From Asticcacaulis solisilvae (lineage in GTDB: Bacteria; Pseudomonadota; Alphaproteobacteria; Caulobacterales; Caulobacteraceae): a stretch of DNA of 64,000 nucleotides. A program made the position numbers and the translations under genes. The stretch spans positions 1-64,000 of the forward strand of contig NZ_JAGGMI010000001.1 in the NCBI RefSeq assembly GCF_017875235.1. Direction: 5' to 3'. Positions 34,001 to 41,325 of the stretch are shown in pieces (position 1 is the stretch's first letter; each line of letters begins with the position of its first letter). A model generated the notes under the pieces. It searched no databases, was not told where the DNA came from, and saw only the letters and a list, made by a program, of their open reading frames with translations.

Positions 34001-34454
34001 AGCCTATTACCGGTCAGCGGCTGAGGCGATGGTCGTGTCAATCGCACGTCTAATAGCTTCAGATATCGGGACTTACGATAGAGAGCCCTGGTCGGTGCCG
34101 GTCGGTAGTAGAACCATCTCCTACACACCAGATCGGGTAGTTATCGCGCCTGACGGGCGTGTACGCATCCAGCGGGTTCGCACAGGCCGCAAAACGAAAT
34201 CCGAGCCTGAGAACCGGGTATACGCGCTGATCAGGCGGGGCGCTTTGTTGCGCTATCCGGGCCGTTCGATTTCCGTTGAAGCCTATTACCCCGCTACGGA
34301 CGAATCGGTCCAGATGGTTCCCAAGAACGACGAAAAGGCGCTCAAGGAATATGCCGAGGCCATAAGTGCTATCGAGCGCGGCGAATTTCCGGTCGAACGG
34401 TCCGATGCGCGCCAATGCCCCAACTGCCAGTGCTATTTCATCTGCGGGGCATAG
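31089..34454 (+). CDS. ImmA/IrrE metalloprotease-UvrD helicase fusion with AddB/Cas4-like C-terminus
   Basis: 1121 residues. Residues 1-200: an ImmA/IrrE protease with zinc motif VVLAHEIGHSELHHD (HEIGH 84-88) and a later acidic ligand in ERKEVQADIFAGEFLCPADW. Residues about 200-870: an SF1 UvrD/Rep helicase with Walker A GPGTGKT (217-223), motif II VDEYQD (426-431), motif III GDQRQSIYRFRGA, motif V TIHGSKGLEF and motif VI LSRARDHL. The C-terminal 220 residues have the four-cysteine Fe-S layout of AddB/Cas4 nucleases (Cys902 in YLRCPARY; Cys1110, Cys1113 and Cys1119 at the end). The D-x-K catalytic stretch, however, reads RIQRVRTGRK instead of a VDYKTG-like motif. The nuclease may therefore be inactive. 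A natural fusion of damage-sensing protease and helicase. Confidence 0.85.
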   Translation: MDAWRNIRLKARDCHLKALATAEGDRRGRALVSAALTNGDWELRYCQQGEVFGPGVRGSFERADGLVYIVAGQDPKDEVVVLAHEIGHSELHHDPSNEVQNIQAQLGGDTIDSGAGVVEGYSPRERKEVQADIFAGEFLCPADWLRAEIVENRRRPSEIAEELGLPFGLVLNQAVRALLLPPLRAPDAQALGPVVELDESQHQAATWSGGPLLVDAGPGTGKTRTLVHRIGYVLSQGALSGSILALTFSNKAAEEMRERLSHSHEDAAIEMWVGTFHAFGLEMVTKWPGRLGRTTDVKILDQTGQLALLEANLARLPLHYYQNLFEPAYELVYVLQAISRCKDEAITPEEYLAEARAALARAGSSEDVEAAERAIEVGEIYQVYQDLLLQADAVDFGDLVMMPMQLMAEHEDIRTEYQERFQHILVDEYQDVNFASARLLQLLAGGCQDVWVVGDQRQSIYRFRGASPANVERFQTDFSGSKLSLTSNYRSGGPVVRAFSQFSRHMAADPAAAANWAAYRGEVGEVTLTVAGTVAEEAAAIRDKIEALRASGISYRDQVILARSHLTLSRITDVLEQLGVPLLYLGDLFERDDVRDLLSVVAIDAEFGGIGLVRVAQLPEYGATKGDALVVIRWSQEQNITIFDALGRLSQIDGLSDQGKIGLGKLAEHFAGMGPATSPWALLTTWLFERSNYLRPLLEANDAQSQQKLIAIYQLLKVCSEHYDLGGHADLRDPGRKAFLERIRRIEALNQDSRYRAVVSEAADFDAVRVMTIHGSKGLEFRGVHLPAIATRYMPSNRQWVRCPPPATLGKLMMQKGDHDAEEECLFFVGLSRARDHLCLTRAERYTQTNASASKFLETVSRHVQVKRFNGQSPMLKAAPTWTALPPREVYEERELDVYLRCPARYRYEVLDGLRGGRDSSAYLRFHRCVHRTMGWLEQQAQDGKVVSADRAKQELAEQWEKHGPKGHGFEAYYRSAAEAMVVSIARLIASDIGTYDREPWSVPVGSRTISYTPDRVVIAPDGRVRIQRVRTGRKTKSEPENRVYALIRRGALLRYPGRSISVEAYYPATDESVQMVPKNDEKALKEYAEAISAIERGEFPVERSDARQCPNCQCYFICGA

Positions 34455-34540
34455 CCTTTCCAATCTCACTGCTTCCGGTTTTTCCCCGCTGACTTCGCTC
34501 CTTTCTCAGAACGCCATTTGGGCGTCAGAAAGGTTCGATC

Positions 34541-35029
34541 ATGACCACCATCGTTTTCATCCAGGTCCACGAACGCGAAAACCTCATCGAGGCGGAGCTG
34601 CCAAAGGACCCGACCCACGCGCACTTGCACAGCCTGATCACCGCCCTAGGCATCGAGGTCGACCAGCACACCTTCATCTTCATCGATGAGGAGGAAGAGC
34701 CCCTGGTGCATAAGCACCACGAGCCGCTGCCTCCCGTCAAGCGCGGCTGCCGCATCCACGTCAGCAAGTGCCGCAAGATCAAGGCCGTCGTGCACTTCCT
34801 CGACCAGACCGAAGACCGCACTTTCGCCCCCGGCACGCGGGTCAAGAAGGTCAAGGCTTGGGCGGTGAAGCAGTTCAAGCTGACGCACCACGACGCTGCC
34901 GAACATGTCCTGCAATTGTGCGGCTCGACCGACCGGCCGGCGACGGACACACCGCTGCACGAGTTGACCAAGGCTCCTGTCTGCTCGGTCTGCTTCGACT
35001 TCGTCCCTGAGAAGCGTGTAGAGGGCTAA
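34541..35029 (+). CDS. bilA: Tandem ubiquitin-like modifier, BilA-like (ISG15-like)
   Basis: 162 residues. Two ubiquitin-like beta-grasp units follow each other. Unit 1 (about 1-80) runs from TTIVFIQVHERENLIEAEL to RIHVSKCRK. Unit 2 (about 81-160) runs from KAVVHFLDQTEDRTFAPGTR to VCFDFVPEK. The chain ends KRVEG with a C-terminal glycine exposed directly, so no processing would be needed before activation. Such two-domain modifiers beside E1, E2 and JAB genes define the Bil antiphage systems. The Shine-Dalgarno AGAAAGG lies nine bases before the ATG. The E2 gene starts immediately after the stop (TAAATG). Confidence 0.85.
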   Translation: MTTIVFIQVHERENLIEAELPKDPTHAHLHSLITALGIEVDQHTFIFIDEEEEPLVHKHHEPLPPVKRGCRIHVSKCRKIKAVVHFLDQTEDRTFAPGTRVKKVKAWAVKQFKLTHHDAAEHVLQLCGSTDRPATDTPLHELTKAPVCSVCFDFVPEKRVEG

Positions 35030-35515
35030 ATGAACATCGCGGTTTCCCCCGACCGACTGATCCTCGAACAAGATCTCGCCGCACCGGATTTCCGGTGCGG
35101 CGAGATCGAAGGCCGCTGGAGGCATGTCTCGACCACCTGGCCGCACACAATTATCGCCGTTGGCGCAGATGCACGCTCAGGTGCACCCGACGAGTACGGC
35201 TTCCGCTTTGAATGTTGCGGCTATCGTCAGAACCCGGTGACGGCGCAGCCCTGGGACATCCCGGGCAACAGGCCTCTTCCGTTCGCCCAATGGCCGACCG
35301 GCAAAACTATCCTTCCGTCGATTTTTCGGCCGGACTGGAAGGGCGGCCAATGCCTGTACCTGCCTTGCGATCGCTTCTCGATCGAAGGCCATGACGACTG
35401 GCGCAATCAACACCCTAGTCGGCTCTGGCAGCCGCGCCGCGGTATCATTTGTTATTTGGAGCAACTCTATGACCTTTTCCATCAAGGCGACTATAAGGGC
35501 GTTCGTGGCGCCTAA
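35030..35515 (+). CDS. bilB: E2-like ubiquitin-conjugating enzyme, BilB-like
   Basis: 161 residues. Shared features with prokaryotic E2 proteins are a beta-sheet core ([20 protein letters not shown]), then [20 protein letters not shown], and [19 protein letters not shown]. The candidate catalytic cysteines are Cys108 and Cys113, the latter in LPCDR; I cannot decide between them. A C-terminal helix ([18 protein letters not shown]) follows. It lies directly between the ubiquitin-like gene and the JAB gene, whose start overlaps its end by 11 bases. It should carry the modifier as a thioester and pass it to targets without a visible E3. Confidence 0.78.
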   Translation: MNIAVSPDRLILEQDLAAPDFRCGEIEGRWRHVSTTWPHTIIAVGADARSGAPDEYGFRFECCGYRQNPVTAQPWDIPGNRPLPFAQWPTGKTILPSIFRPDWKGGQCLYLPCDRFSIEGHDDWRNQHPSRLWQPRRGIICYLEQLYDLFHQGDYKGVRGA

Positions 35516-35990
35516 TCATCGCTTGAGCTGCCCTCGGCGGCTTTGGGACACGGTGACCGACGAGCTGGATCGCCGAGGGGAGCGCACCCACGAGGCGGGC
35601 GCGTTTCTTCTTGGTCATGTCCAAGGCGTACGGCGCCAAATCACCGACGCGGTCTTCTATGACGACCTCGACTCGCAGGCCTATTCGACAGGCGTCTGCG
35701 TCTTGCACGCACCGGCCTTCGCCAAGCTCTGGACGTTATGCCGGGAACGTAAGCTGACAGTTGTAGCTGATGTGCATACGCACGGTGGCAGGGCCATCCA
35801 GAGCGAGGCTGATCGCACCAACCCAATGGTGGCACGTGCCGGCCATGTCGGCTTGATCCTGCCGGATTTTGCAGTTGCGCCCATCAATTGGGACAAGGTC
35901 GGCATCTATGAGTACCGAGGCGACCACGAATGGTACGAACGCTCGCAACGCATTCACCACGGCTATTTTTACACCGGCTTTTGGAGCTGA
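35505..35990 (+). CDS. bilD: JAB/MPN deubiquitinase-like metalloprotease, BilD-like
   Basis: 161 residues from the GTG at 35505, chosen because TAAGGG lies six bases upstream and the overlap with the E2 gene is only 11 bases. An ATG at 35469 is an alternative. The JAMM zinc site is complete: Glu in [10 protein letters not shown], His-x-His in [10 protein letters not shown] and Ser/Asp in [10 protein letters not shown]. It should remove or mature the ubiquitin-like protein. As that protein already ends in glycine, removal from targets is the likelier job. It ends one base before the E1 gene. Confidence 0.85.
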   Translation: MAPNHRLSCPRRLWDTVTDELDRRGERTHEAGAFLLGHVQGVRRQITDAVFYDDLDSQAYSTGVCVLHAPAFAKLWTLCRERKLTVVADVHTHGGRAIQSEADRTNPMVARAGHVGLILPDFAVAPINWDKVGIYEYRGDHEWYERSQRIHHGYFYTGFWS

Positions 35991-35991
35991 C

Positions 35992-37368
35992 ATGACAGAA
36001 CCGCTACACACTTCGTTGCACCGCACCGCTAAATATTTCATGGACAGCGGCCGTGTGCGTACAACTGAAGAAGCCATGGATCTTCTGAAATCCTTTGGCC
36101 TCACCATCGTTTGCGGCCCGGAAATCAGGGCGAGCCCAGCCGCCCAGATCGCCTTGCTCACCTTGGTGAACCTCGCACGCCGGACCTTCTTGGCGGGTGT
36201 GGAAATCGTCGGATTGGAAGACGTACCCGTCCTAACGCAGCTTTCCTTGGAATTGGATCTCGTTGCGGCAGTCTCCAAGCTAGGGGGACGTGCGGTACAG
36301 AAGGCCCGCCCCGCTTGGCCTTTCGCGATTATCGGTTCAGCCGACATGCAGCCGACAGAATTACCTGCTTGGCGCATGACTTGGCAGGGCTGGCGAGCCG
36401 GCGTGGTGCCAATCCGCGATGCGTGGGCTATGACCGACGACGAATCGATGCCACTGGCGCCAGCCCTTGCCGCGTCGATCTGTGCCGCCGAGGTATTCTC
36501 CTTCCATGCCGGTGATCGGTCCCTTTCCGGCCGGCGGGCTTCTGGCTTGTCAATTTGGCGACCAGGCTCCGACTGGATGGCGCCGGACGATACGGAGGCT
36601 ACCCTTTCGTTCTTGCCTTCGCGACTTTGGCTGATCGGCCTTGGAAATCTGGGCCAGGCGTATTCCTGGCTGCTGGCCTGCCTTCCCTATCAAAATGGCG
36701 GGCTCGAACTTGTACTTCAAGACTTTGACCGGCTTGCGCTTTCTAATGACAGTACGTCTGTCCTGACGAACGTTGATGTGCTGGGTCAGATGAAAACCCG
36801 TTGGGCCGCAGAATGGTTGGAAGCGCGCGGCATCAGAACTTATCTTGAGGAGCGTCGGTTTACCTCTTCCACGAAGCGGCAAACCGACGAGCCGGCTGTG
36901 GCGCTATGCGGGGTAGATAATGCGCTTGCGCGTTCCGTCCTGGAAGATGCCGGGTTCGACCTCATCATAGAGTCTGGGCTGGGCGCCGGACCGCAGAGTT
37001 TCCGCAATTTCGCGATGCATACGTTTCCCGGTCCGCGACGTGCGACGGAGCTTTGGCCTACAACCATCTCTGCAGAAGCGCCGGAGGTGTCACACATGCC
37101 AGCATACACAGATCTGAAGGACAAGGGTGTTGACGCCTGCGGACTTGCACAACTTGCGTCGAGAACTGTAGGGGTTCCGTTCGTAGGGCTGATCGCGGGT
37201 GCATTTGTTATATCGGAACTTCTCCGGCGCTTAAACGGTGGAACGGCATATGATGTAATCGCAGGCTCGATTACCTGCCTCGATGATCTCGATGTTTGCG
37301 CTGGAGCGTCACAAATCTACGACTTCGGATTCAGCCCTGTTTCACCAGCAAGCCTGGAGTGTGCCTAG
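35992..37368 (+). CDS. bilC: E1-like ThiF-family activating enzyme, BilC-like
   Basis: 458 residues. The nucleotide-binding motif is LWLIGLGNLGQAYSWLL, followed by the metal/adenylation motif LQDFDRLALSNDSTSV and VALCGVDNALARSVLEDAGF. A conserved segment DACGLAQLASRTVGVPFVG contains the likely thioester cysteine. The ~200 residues before the ThiF fold (RTAKYFMDSGRVRTTEEAMD and onwards) form an N-terminal extension, probably for E2 or modifier binding. It adenylates the modifier's C-terminal glycine. It is the last gene of the operon. Function-based letters are used here; the gene order is modifier, E2, protease, E1. Confidence 0.85.
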   Translation: MTEPLHTSLHRTAKYFMDSGRVRTTEEAMDLLKSFGLTIVCGPEIRASPAAQIALLTLVNLARRTFLAGVEIVGLEDVPVLTQLSLELDLVAAVSKLGGRAVQKARPAWPFAIIGSADMQPTELPAWRMTWQGWRAGVVPIRDAWAMTDDESMPLAPALAASICAAEVFSFHAGDRSLSGRRASGLSIWRPGSDWMAPDDTEATLSFLPSRLWLIGLGNLGQAYSWLLACLPYQNGGLELVLQDFDRLALSNDSTSVLTNVDVLGQMKTRWAAEWLEARGIRTYLEERRFTSSTKRQTDEPAVALCGVDNALARSVLEDAGFDLIIESGLGAGPQSFRNFAMHTFPGPRRATELWPTTISAEAPEVSHMPAYTDLKDKGVDACGLAQLASRTVGVPFVGLIAGAFVISELLRRLNGGTAYDVIAGSITCLDDLDVCAGASQIYDFGFSPVSPASLECA

Positions 37369-37508
37369 GGATAAGGTCGTCGCCAACGTCCGCTTTCGCT
37401 TTTTTTCGCCAGTTTCAAAGTCCGCTTAGGGCCAAAAGCCGCCACTGAACTCAGCATAAAACTCAAAAACCGGCAGATGCAATTAATTGCACGCGGTCTT
37501 TGCCGAAA
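37369..37508 (-). repeat. Intergenic region with inverted AAGCGGA-type remnants
   Basis: GTCCGCTTTCGC (from 37388) and AAGTCCGCTTAGGGCC (37417-37432) are reverse-strand copies of the dispersed remnant. They mark the right edge of the conjugation operon. Confidence 0.45.
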
Positions 37509-37712
37509 TCAGTCCAGCAAGTCACCTAACGTCACACCCAATGCCCTGGAGAGCTTCTCGACAATAGTGACAGTCGGGTTCCTGGCGCCGCGCTCCAGAT
37601 CGCTAACATATGTGCGGTGAATCTCTGCCCGAAAAGCAAACTCCTCCTGCGACCAGCCTTTTTGCTGGCGCAACCGGCGAAGATTTTGAGCAAGGCGATC
37701 AATGACATCCAC
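37509..37712 (-). CDS. XRE-family helix-turn-helix regulator
   Basis: 67 residues, a single Cro/CI domain: DRLAQNLRRLRQQKGWSQEE, then FRAEIHRTYVSDLERGARNP and VEKLSRALGVTLGDLLD. It belongs to the solitary short XRE regulators common on genomic islands and in restriction-modification control. It converges on the conjugation operon and is divergent to the lipoprotein gene. It may regulate island genes; no operator is recognised. Confidence 0.85.
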   Translation of the reverse strand: MDVIDRLAQNLRRLRQQKGWSQEEFAFRAEIHRTYVSDLERGARNPTVTIVEKLSRALGVTLGDLLD

Positions 37713-37838
37713 CGGTGTATGGTGGAACGTTTGTCGACGATCATTCTACAGACGATGAGTGACATTCACACTTGACTTAGTAGCCCATCCAACTCCTAAA
37801 TGTCACCTATCGTCTACATTTTGCCATACAGAGCCCAG

Positions 37839-38375
37839 ATGAAAAATCGAACGTCTCATTTAGGATACAGCGATAAGCAACAGCCTAGACTTCAAAATTC
37901 TGGAAGGACCAAGCATAGTAATCGGCCGATTATTTCGCTGGCGCTGCCCGTATTATTTCTCACCACAATCTCTTTAAGTGCGTGCACAGATCAACCAACA
38001 ACGCACCACGCCGAAGAAACAGACGCTCAAATAGGTCCAGCGCAAGCTGACCCGGCGTCAAATTCGGATTTTGCGCAAGTCGAGCACGAAAAAGCCGTAA
38101 CCGCTCCTATCGAGCAATTGCACTATGACGTTCAATTTTCTGCAACCGTTCCAGCGTGCCTCTACCCGTCAGATGTAGATAAAGCCATCAACCTAATGAA
38201 TAGCGGCAATATTGACTTAGTCGCGCCCGAAACTTCCTGCGTTTTCATGGCGGAAGGCACTAAGGCCGTCGGAATTGACTACCTCGGCTCTCATTTAAGG
38301 GAGGTGCTAATTCAAGATGAAAAAGGGAGGCGCCAGAAGTTGTGGACGGTGGCGCTCGCGGTCGATCCGATTTGA
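37839..38375 (+). CDS. Hypothetical lipoprotein
   Basis: 178 residues from the ATG at 37839 (a start at 37800 is possible). A long charged leader precedes a hydrophobic segment ISLALPVLFLTTISLSAC with a lipobox ending at Cys49. The unusually long leader leaves the true start uncertain. The mature part has an acidic linker, then QLHYDVQFSATVPACLYPSD and VAPETSCVFMAEGTKAVG with two cysteines. No family recognised. AT-richer than core genes. Confidence 0.5.
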   Translation: MKNRTSHLGYSDKQQPRLQNSGRTKHSNRPIISLALPVLFLTTISLSACTDQPTTHHAEETDAQIGPAQADPASNSDFAQVEHEKAVTAPIEQLHYDVQFSATVPACLYPSDVDKAINLMNSGNIDLVAPETSCVFMAEGTKAVGIDYLGSHLREVLIQDEKGRRQKLWTVALAVDPI

Positions 38376-38506
38376 TTACCTCCGTGACCATTTCTAAATC
38401 GCAATTAGCTGAAATTTCCCGCTACTTGCACAGAGCAAAGTAATACTGAGAACTTCAAAAACATGAAGAAAATCAATTGATTAAAAACTGAAAATATAAA
38501 AGAATA

Positions 38507-38525
38507 AACCTCCAAACAGGAGGTT
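38507..38525 (+). promoter_or_regulatory. Hairpin burying the Shine-Dalgarno of the next gene
   Basis: AACCTCC (38507-38513), loop AAACA, GGAGGTT (38519-38525). The GGAGG is the ribosome-binding site of the gene starting at TTG 38529, so a perfect 7-bp stem hides it. This suggests translational control or translation only after unfolding. Confidence 0.5.
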
Positions 38526-38528
38526 AAT

Positions 38529-39044
38529 TTGAGTAAATCCACCACATCTGCGACCGAACTGATCAGCAACTTAAAGAATTTCAAGAAAGAAAACTTCCTT
38601 GAACTCGCACGCGGACTCAGGAAGGTAAAAGAAAACACTCCGGAGCTGTTTGATGAGGTTATCAAAGGGCTACGTCTGCATTCCAGGAAAGCCTATTACA
38701 TCCTAAACGTCGAGGCGGAATTACAAGCCTTTGGCATTTCGGATGAACGTTTGTTGGAGATCGGCTGGACCAAACTGTCCCTGATCGCGCCAAAGCTCAC
38801 CCAGGAAAATCATCAGAAGCTTCTTAAGTTGGCAGAAACTCACACGGCTCGCGAAGTCGGCCTGCTCCTCAACGGTGAGTTCCCCGCCCCAGACTCCAAG
38901 GTGCTTCAGATTTATCTGCCGGTAAAAGACTACGACATCGTTGCAAAGGCCCTGACGCTATTTGGGGCCGGGCTGGTCGATGGTAGCTTGATCTATAAGG
39001 AAGACGCCTTGGTCGGGATGGCGAAGCACGTGCTCGCCGACTGA
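38529..39044 (+). CDS. Hypothetical helical protein of the island
   Basis: 171 residues, TTG start five bases after GGAGG. Helical and Lys/Glu-rich (LISNLKNFKKENFLELARGL, RKVKENTPELFDEVIKGLRL), with LEIGWTKLSLIAPKLTQENH and a Leu-rich centre. The C-terminal region (KVLQIYLPVKDYDIVAKALT) could be a small alpha/beta fold. Family not recognised; similar-looking proteins sit near island integrases. Its SD is inside a hairpin. Confidence 0.6.
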   Translation: MSKSTTSATELISNLKNFKKENFLELARGLRKVKENTPELFDEVIKGLRLHSRKAYYILNVEAELQAFGISDERLLEIGWTKLSLIAPKLTQENHQKLLKLAETHTAREVGLLLNGEFPAPDSKVLQIYLPVKDYDIVAKALTLFGAGLVDGSLIYKEDALVGMAKHVLAD

Positions 39045-39214
39045 ACCTGGAAAGTTCGCCTGGATGCTAGTTTGAACCGCGAACACACAGGGTGCTTGAT
39101 TTCTCCGGCGGGAGGCCTCAGCCTCGCTCCCTAATCCCCTTCAGCAGAGCCGATGGCCACGCGCGATTGACGTGCGTGGTCTTCGCGCATCCGCGCCCTC
39201 TGAAGGAGATAGCT

Positions 39215-39421
39215 ATGAAGAAACAAGCCGCCACCAAGGCCCAGAACTGCGACGCGTACTTCACCGTCGCCGAAGTCGCCGATCGGCACAAGGTCAGTCC
39301 TCGCCAGATCCGCAGGCTTATCGATCGTGGCGACCTCCCCACCACTCGCTTCGGCCGCTCGGTGCGCATCAGCCTGGGCGACCTGCTGGCCTTCGAGCAC
39401 AGCGCACGTGCCGGCCGCTAG
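39215..39421 (+). CDS. Excisionase-like helix-turn-helix protein
   Basis: 68 residues, ATG preceded by AAGGAGAT. YFTVAEVADRHKVSPRQIRR, then LIDRGDLPTTRFGRSVRISL is the winged MerR-like fold of HTH_17/AlpA-type excisionases. It lies before the tyrosine recombinase pair on the same strand, so a recombination directionality factor is likely. An 8-bp inverted repeat sits between it and the first recombinase gene. Confidence 0.8.
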   Translation: MKKQAATKAQNCDAYFTVAEVADRHKVSPRQIRRLIDRGDLPTTRFGRSVRISLGDLLAFEHSARAGR

Positions 39422-39474
39422 AGTCCTCACAAGTCATTTAAATTCAGTGACTTTCCGCGCCTCATGAAACCCTA

Positions 39475-39503
39475 GGGCTCTATTTTTAACAAAACTAGAG
39501 CCC
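39475..39503 (+). repeat. Inverted repeat before the recombinase genes
   Basis: GGGCTCTA (39475-39482) and TAGAGCCC (39496-39503) with a 13-base AT-rich loop. It could be a terminator of the excisionase gene, an operator, or part of the recombination site. Confidence 0.4.
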
Positions 39504-39579
39504 CACCCTTTCATCAAAAAGTCGCCCCGTCATCACCAGTCATCACCATTCCATTCAAGCCCTCACGAAAGGCTTCATA

Positions 39580-41325
39580 ATGCCTGCTCCCAACAATCCC
39601 ACCTTGACGCTCGCACAGGTTCGGGACGCCCTCTCAACCCGTAACGACTTGAAAAGCTCCGACCGCACGACGATGGTGTCGGCCATCAATCGCTTTGCCG
39701 AAATCGCCAGCCTGTCGCCCTCGCAGATCCTGGCAGACCCCGGCGTTATCCGTGATCTGAAAGAAACCGCGAACTGGCAGCTGGCCGGACGGAAGAAGCA
39801 TGACGGCGTCCCTAACGAAGTCGGCATCACCAAAGCGAGCTGGGCAAACATCACCTCTCTGGTTACCAAGGCAATGAAGCTATCCGGGATCGCGGTCGAC
39901 CGTCGCCGGCGGAACTTCAAGCCGGCAGATGCGTGGCAGCCACTTCTCGATAAGACCTCGAAGAATGATCGCCACGCCCTCAATCGCTTCGCAGGGTGGT
40001 GCACCGCATTCCAAATCTCGCCGGATCAGGTGTCGCAGGAAACCTTCGTCAACTACCTCGATTTCCTGCTGGGCCAGACCACGCAGAAAAACCCGAAAGA
40101 GCGCTGGCACTGCGCACGCCGCGCCTGGAACCGGCTCGCCGACAGGGCCCCGTCCAATCTCCCGATGATTGAGGACGTTACTGAAAAGCCCTGGACGGGC
40201 ATGCCCTGGAGCGACTTCCCCGAGAGCCTCCAAGAGGAAATCAAGCAGTACAGCGACTTCGTTCTCGGCAACGGCATCGTTGATGATGACCCAGATAACT
40301 TCGATGAACTGTTCTGGCGCAAGACCATCAAGCCTGTAACGCTCAAGGGCTATCTCAACAATTTGCGTTGGTATGCCTCCCGCCGTGTGGAGACGGGCGT
40401 GCCGATAGAGTCCTTCTGCTCCTTGGCGGTCCTGATCGATCCCATCCCCCTTGCGGACTACATCAAGCCGCAGCTCGATAACGCGAATGGTGACGAGAAG
40501 GTTCTGCTCAAATTGCAGACATTGATGATCCCCGTCCTGAATGTCGCCAGGTACCTCAAAGTTCCCGAGGGAGTGTCCAAACGGCTCAAAATGATCTTCA
40601 AGAGGGTGCGTCACCGGCCCGACAGGCCGGGGGAGCGAACGCGTAAGCGACTGACGCAGTTCAAATCCGACATCGCCTGCGCCGCTCTGATCAATCTCCC
40701 GTTCCAGGTGGCTGCTCGGCTGCCCCGCGGCGACACTCCGACAGTCAGCGAAGCTAGGGAAATGCAATTGGCTTGCGCCACGACCGTGCTGCTTTACCTC
40801 AACTTCCGCATCAAGAACGTGGCCGAGCTCAGCTTGGAGAAGCATATCCAGCGCCCCATTGGGGGGCAGGCTGGACCGTGGCGCATCGAGGTCGAACGTA
40901 AGGACGTGAAGAATAAGCAGATCATTGGCGGCTATCTGCCGGCAGAAGCCAGTGCCTTGTTAGACCGCTATGTCAAAGAATTCCGCCCGTTGCTCATCAA
41001 GGCCTCAACGGATGCCCTGTTCGTTTCCCAGAACGGCGCGAGCAAAGGTGCATCAGCTTTGTCCAAGCAAGTCCGGCGCTTCATCAAGCGTGAGACGGGT
41101 TTGGCCGTCAACTCGCACCTCTTCCGGTCGTTGGCGGGTGAGCTGTATCTGAGAGAAAACCCCGGCGACTATGAAACGGTTCGCCAGATGCTGTTCCATG
41201 CGAGCGTCGAGACGACGCGCCGGCACTATTCCGGACACGATGCCGAACGCAACCTGATGCGCTATGCCGACGTCATCGAAGGCATCCGCAAGCCTGGCCT
41301 CATGCCTCAGGAGGATATCCTGTGA
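39580..41325 (+). CDS. Large tyrosine recombinase (island integrase 1)
   Basis: 581 residues. A long N-terminal region (about 1-380) is of DNA-binding type. The catalytic domain has an Arg in LNFRIKNVAELSL, the Lys hairpin in WRIEVERKDVKNKQIIGGYL, then HLFRSLAGELYL (H-x-x-R), MLFHASVETTRRHYSGH (second His and Tyr nucleophile). This size and the adjoining second recombinase fit the paired-integrase islands where two or three recombinases act together. The stop overlaps the next gene by four bases (GTGA). No accessory gene lies between. Confidence 0.85.
   Translation: MPAPNNPTLTLAQVRDALSTRNDLKSSDRTTMVSAINRFAEIASLSPSQILADPGVIRDLKETANWQLAGRKKHDGVPNEVGITKASWANITSLVTKAMKLSGIAVDRRRRNFKPADAWQPLLDKTSKNDRHALNRFAGWCTAFQISPDQVSQETFVNYLDFLLGQTTQKNPKERWHCARRAWNRLADRAPSNLPMIEDVTEKPWTGMPWSDFPESLQEEIKQYSDFVLGNGIVDDDPDNFDELFWRKTIKPVTLKGYLNNLRWYASRRVETGVPIESFCSLAVLIDPIPLADYIKPQLDNANGDEKVLLKLQTLMIPVLNVARYLKVPEGVSKRLKMIFKRVRHRPDRPGERTRKRLTQFKSDIACAALINLPFQVAARLPRGDTPTVSEAREMQLACATTVLLYLNFRIKNVAELSLEKHIQRPIGGQAGPWRIEVERKDVKNKQIIGGYLPAEASALLDRYVKEFRPLLIKASTDALFVSQNGASKGASALSKQVRRFIKRETGLAVNSHLFRSLAGELYLRENPGDYETVRQMLFHASVETTRRHYSGHDAERNLMRYADVIEGIRKPGLMPQEDIL

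Noticed and set aside
35391-35504. Longer start for the JAB protease gene
   Set aside because: It would overlap the E2 gene by over 100 bases; the GTG at 35505 has a TAAGGG ribosome site and a minimal overlap.
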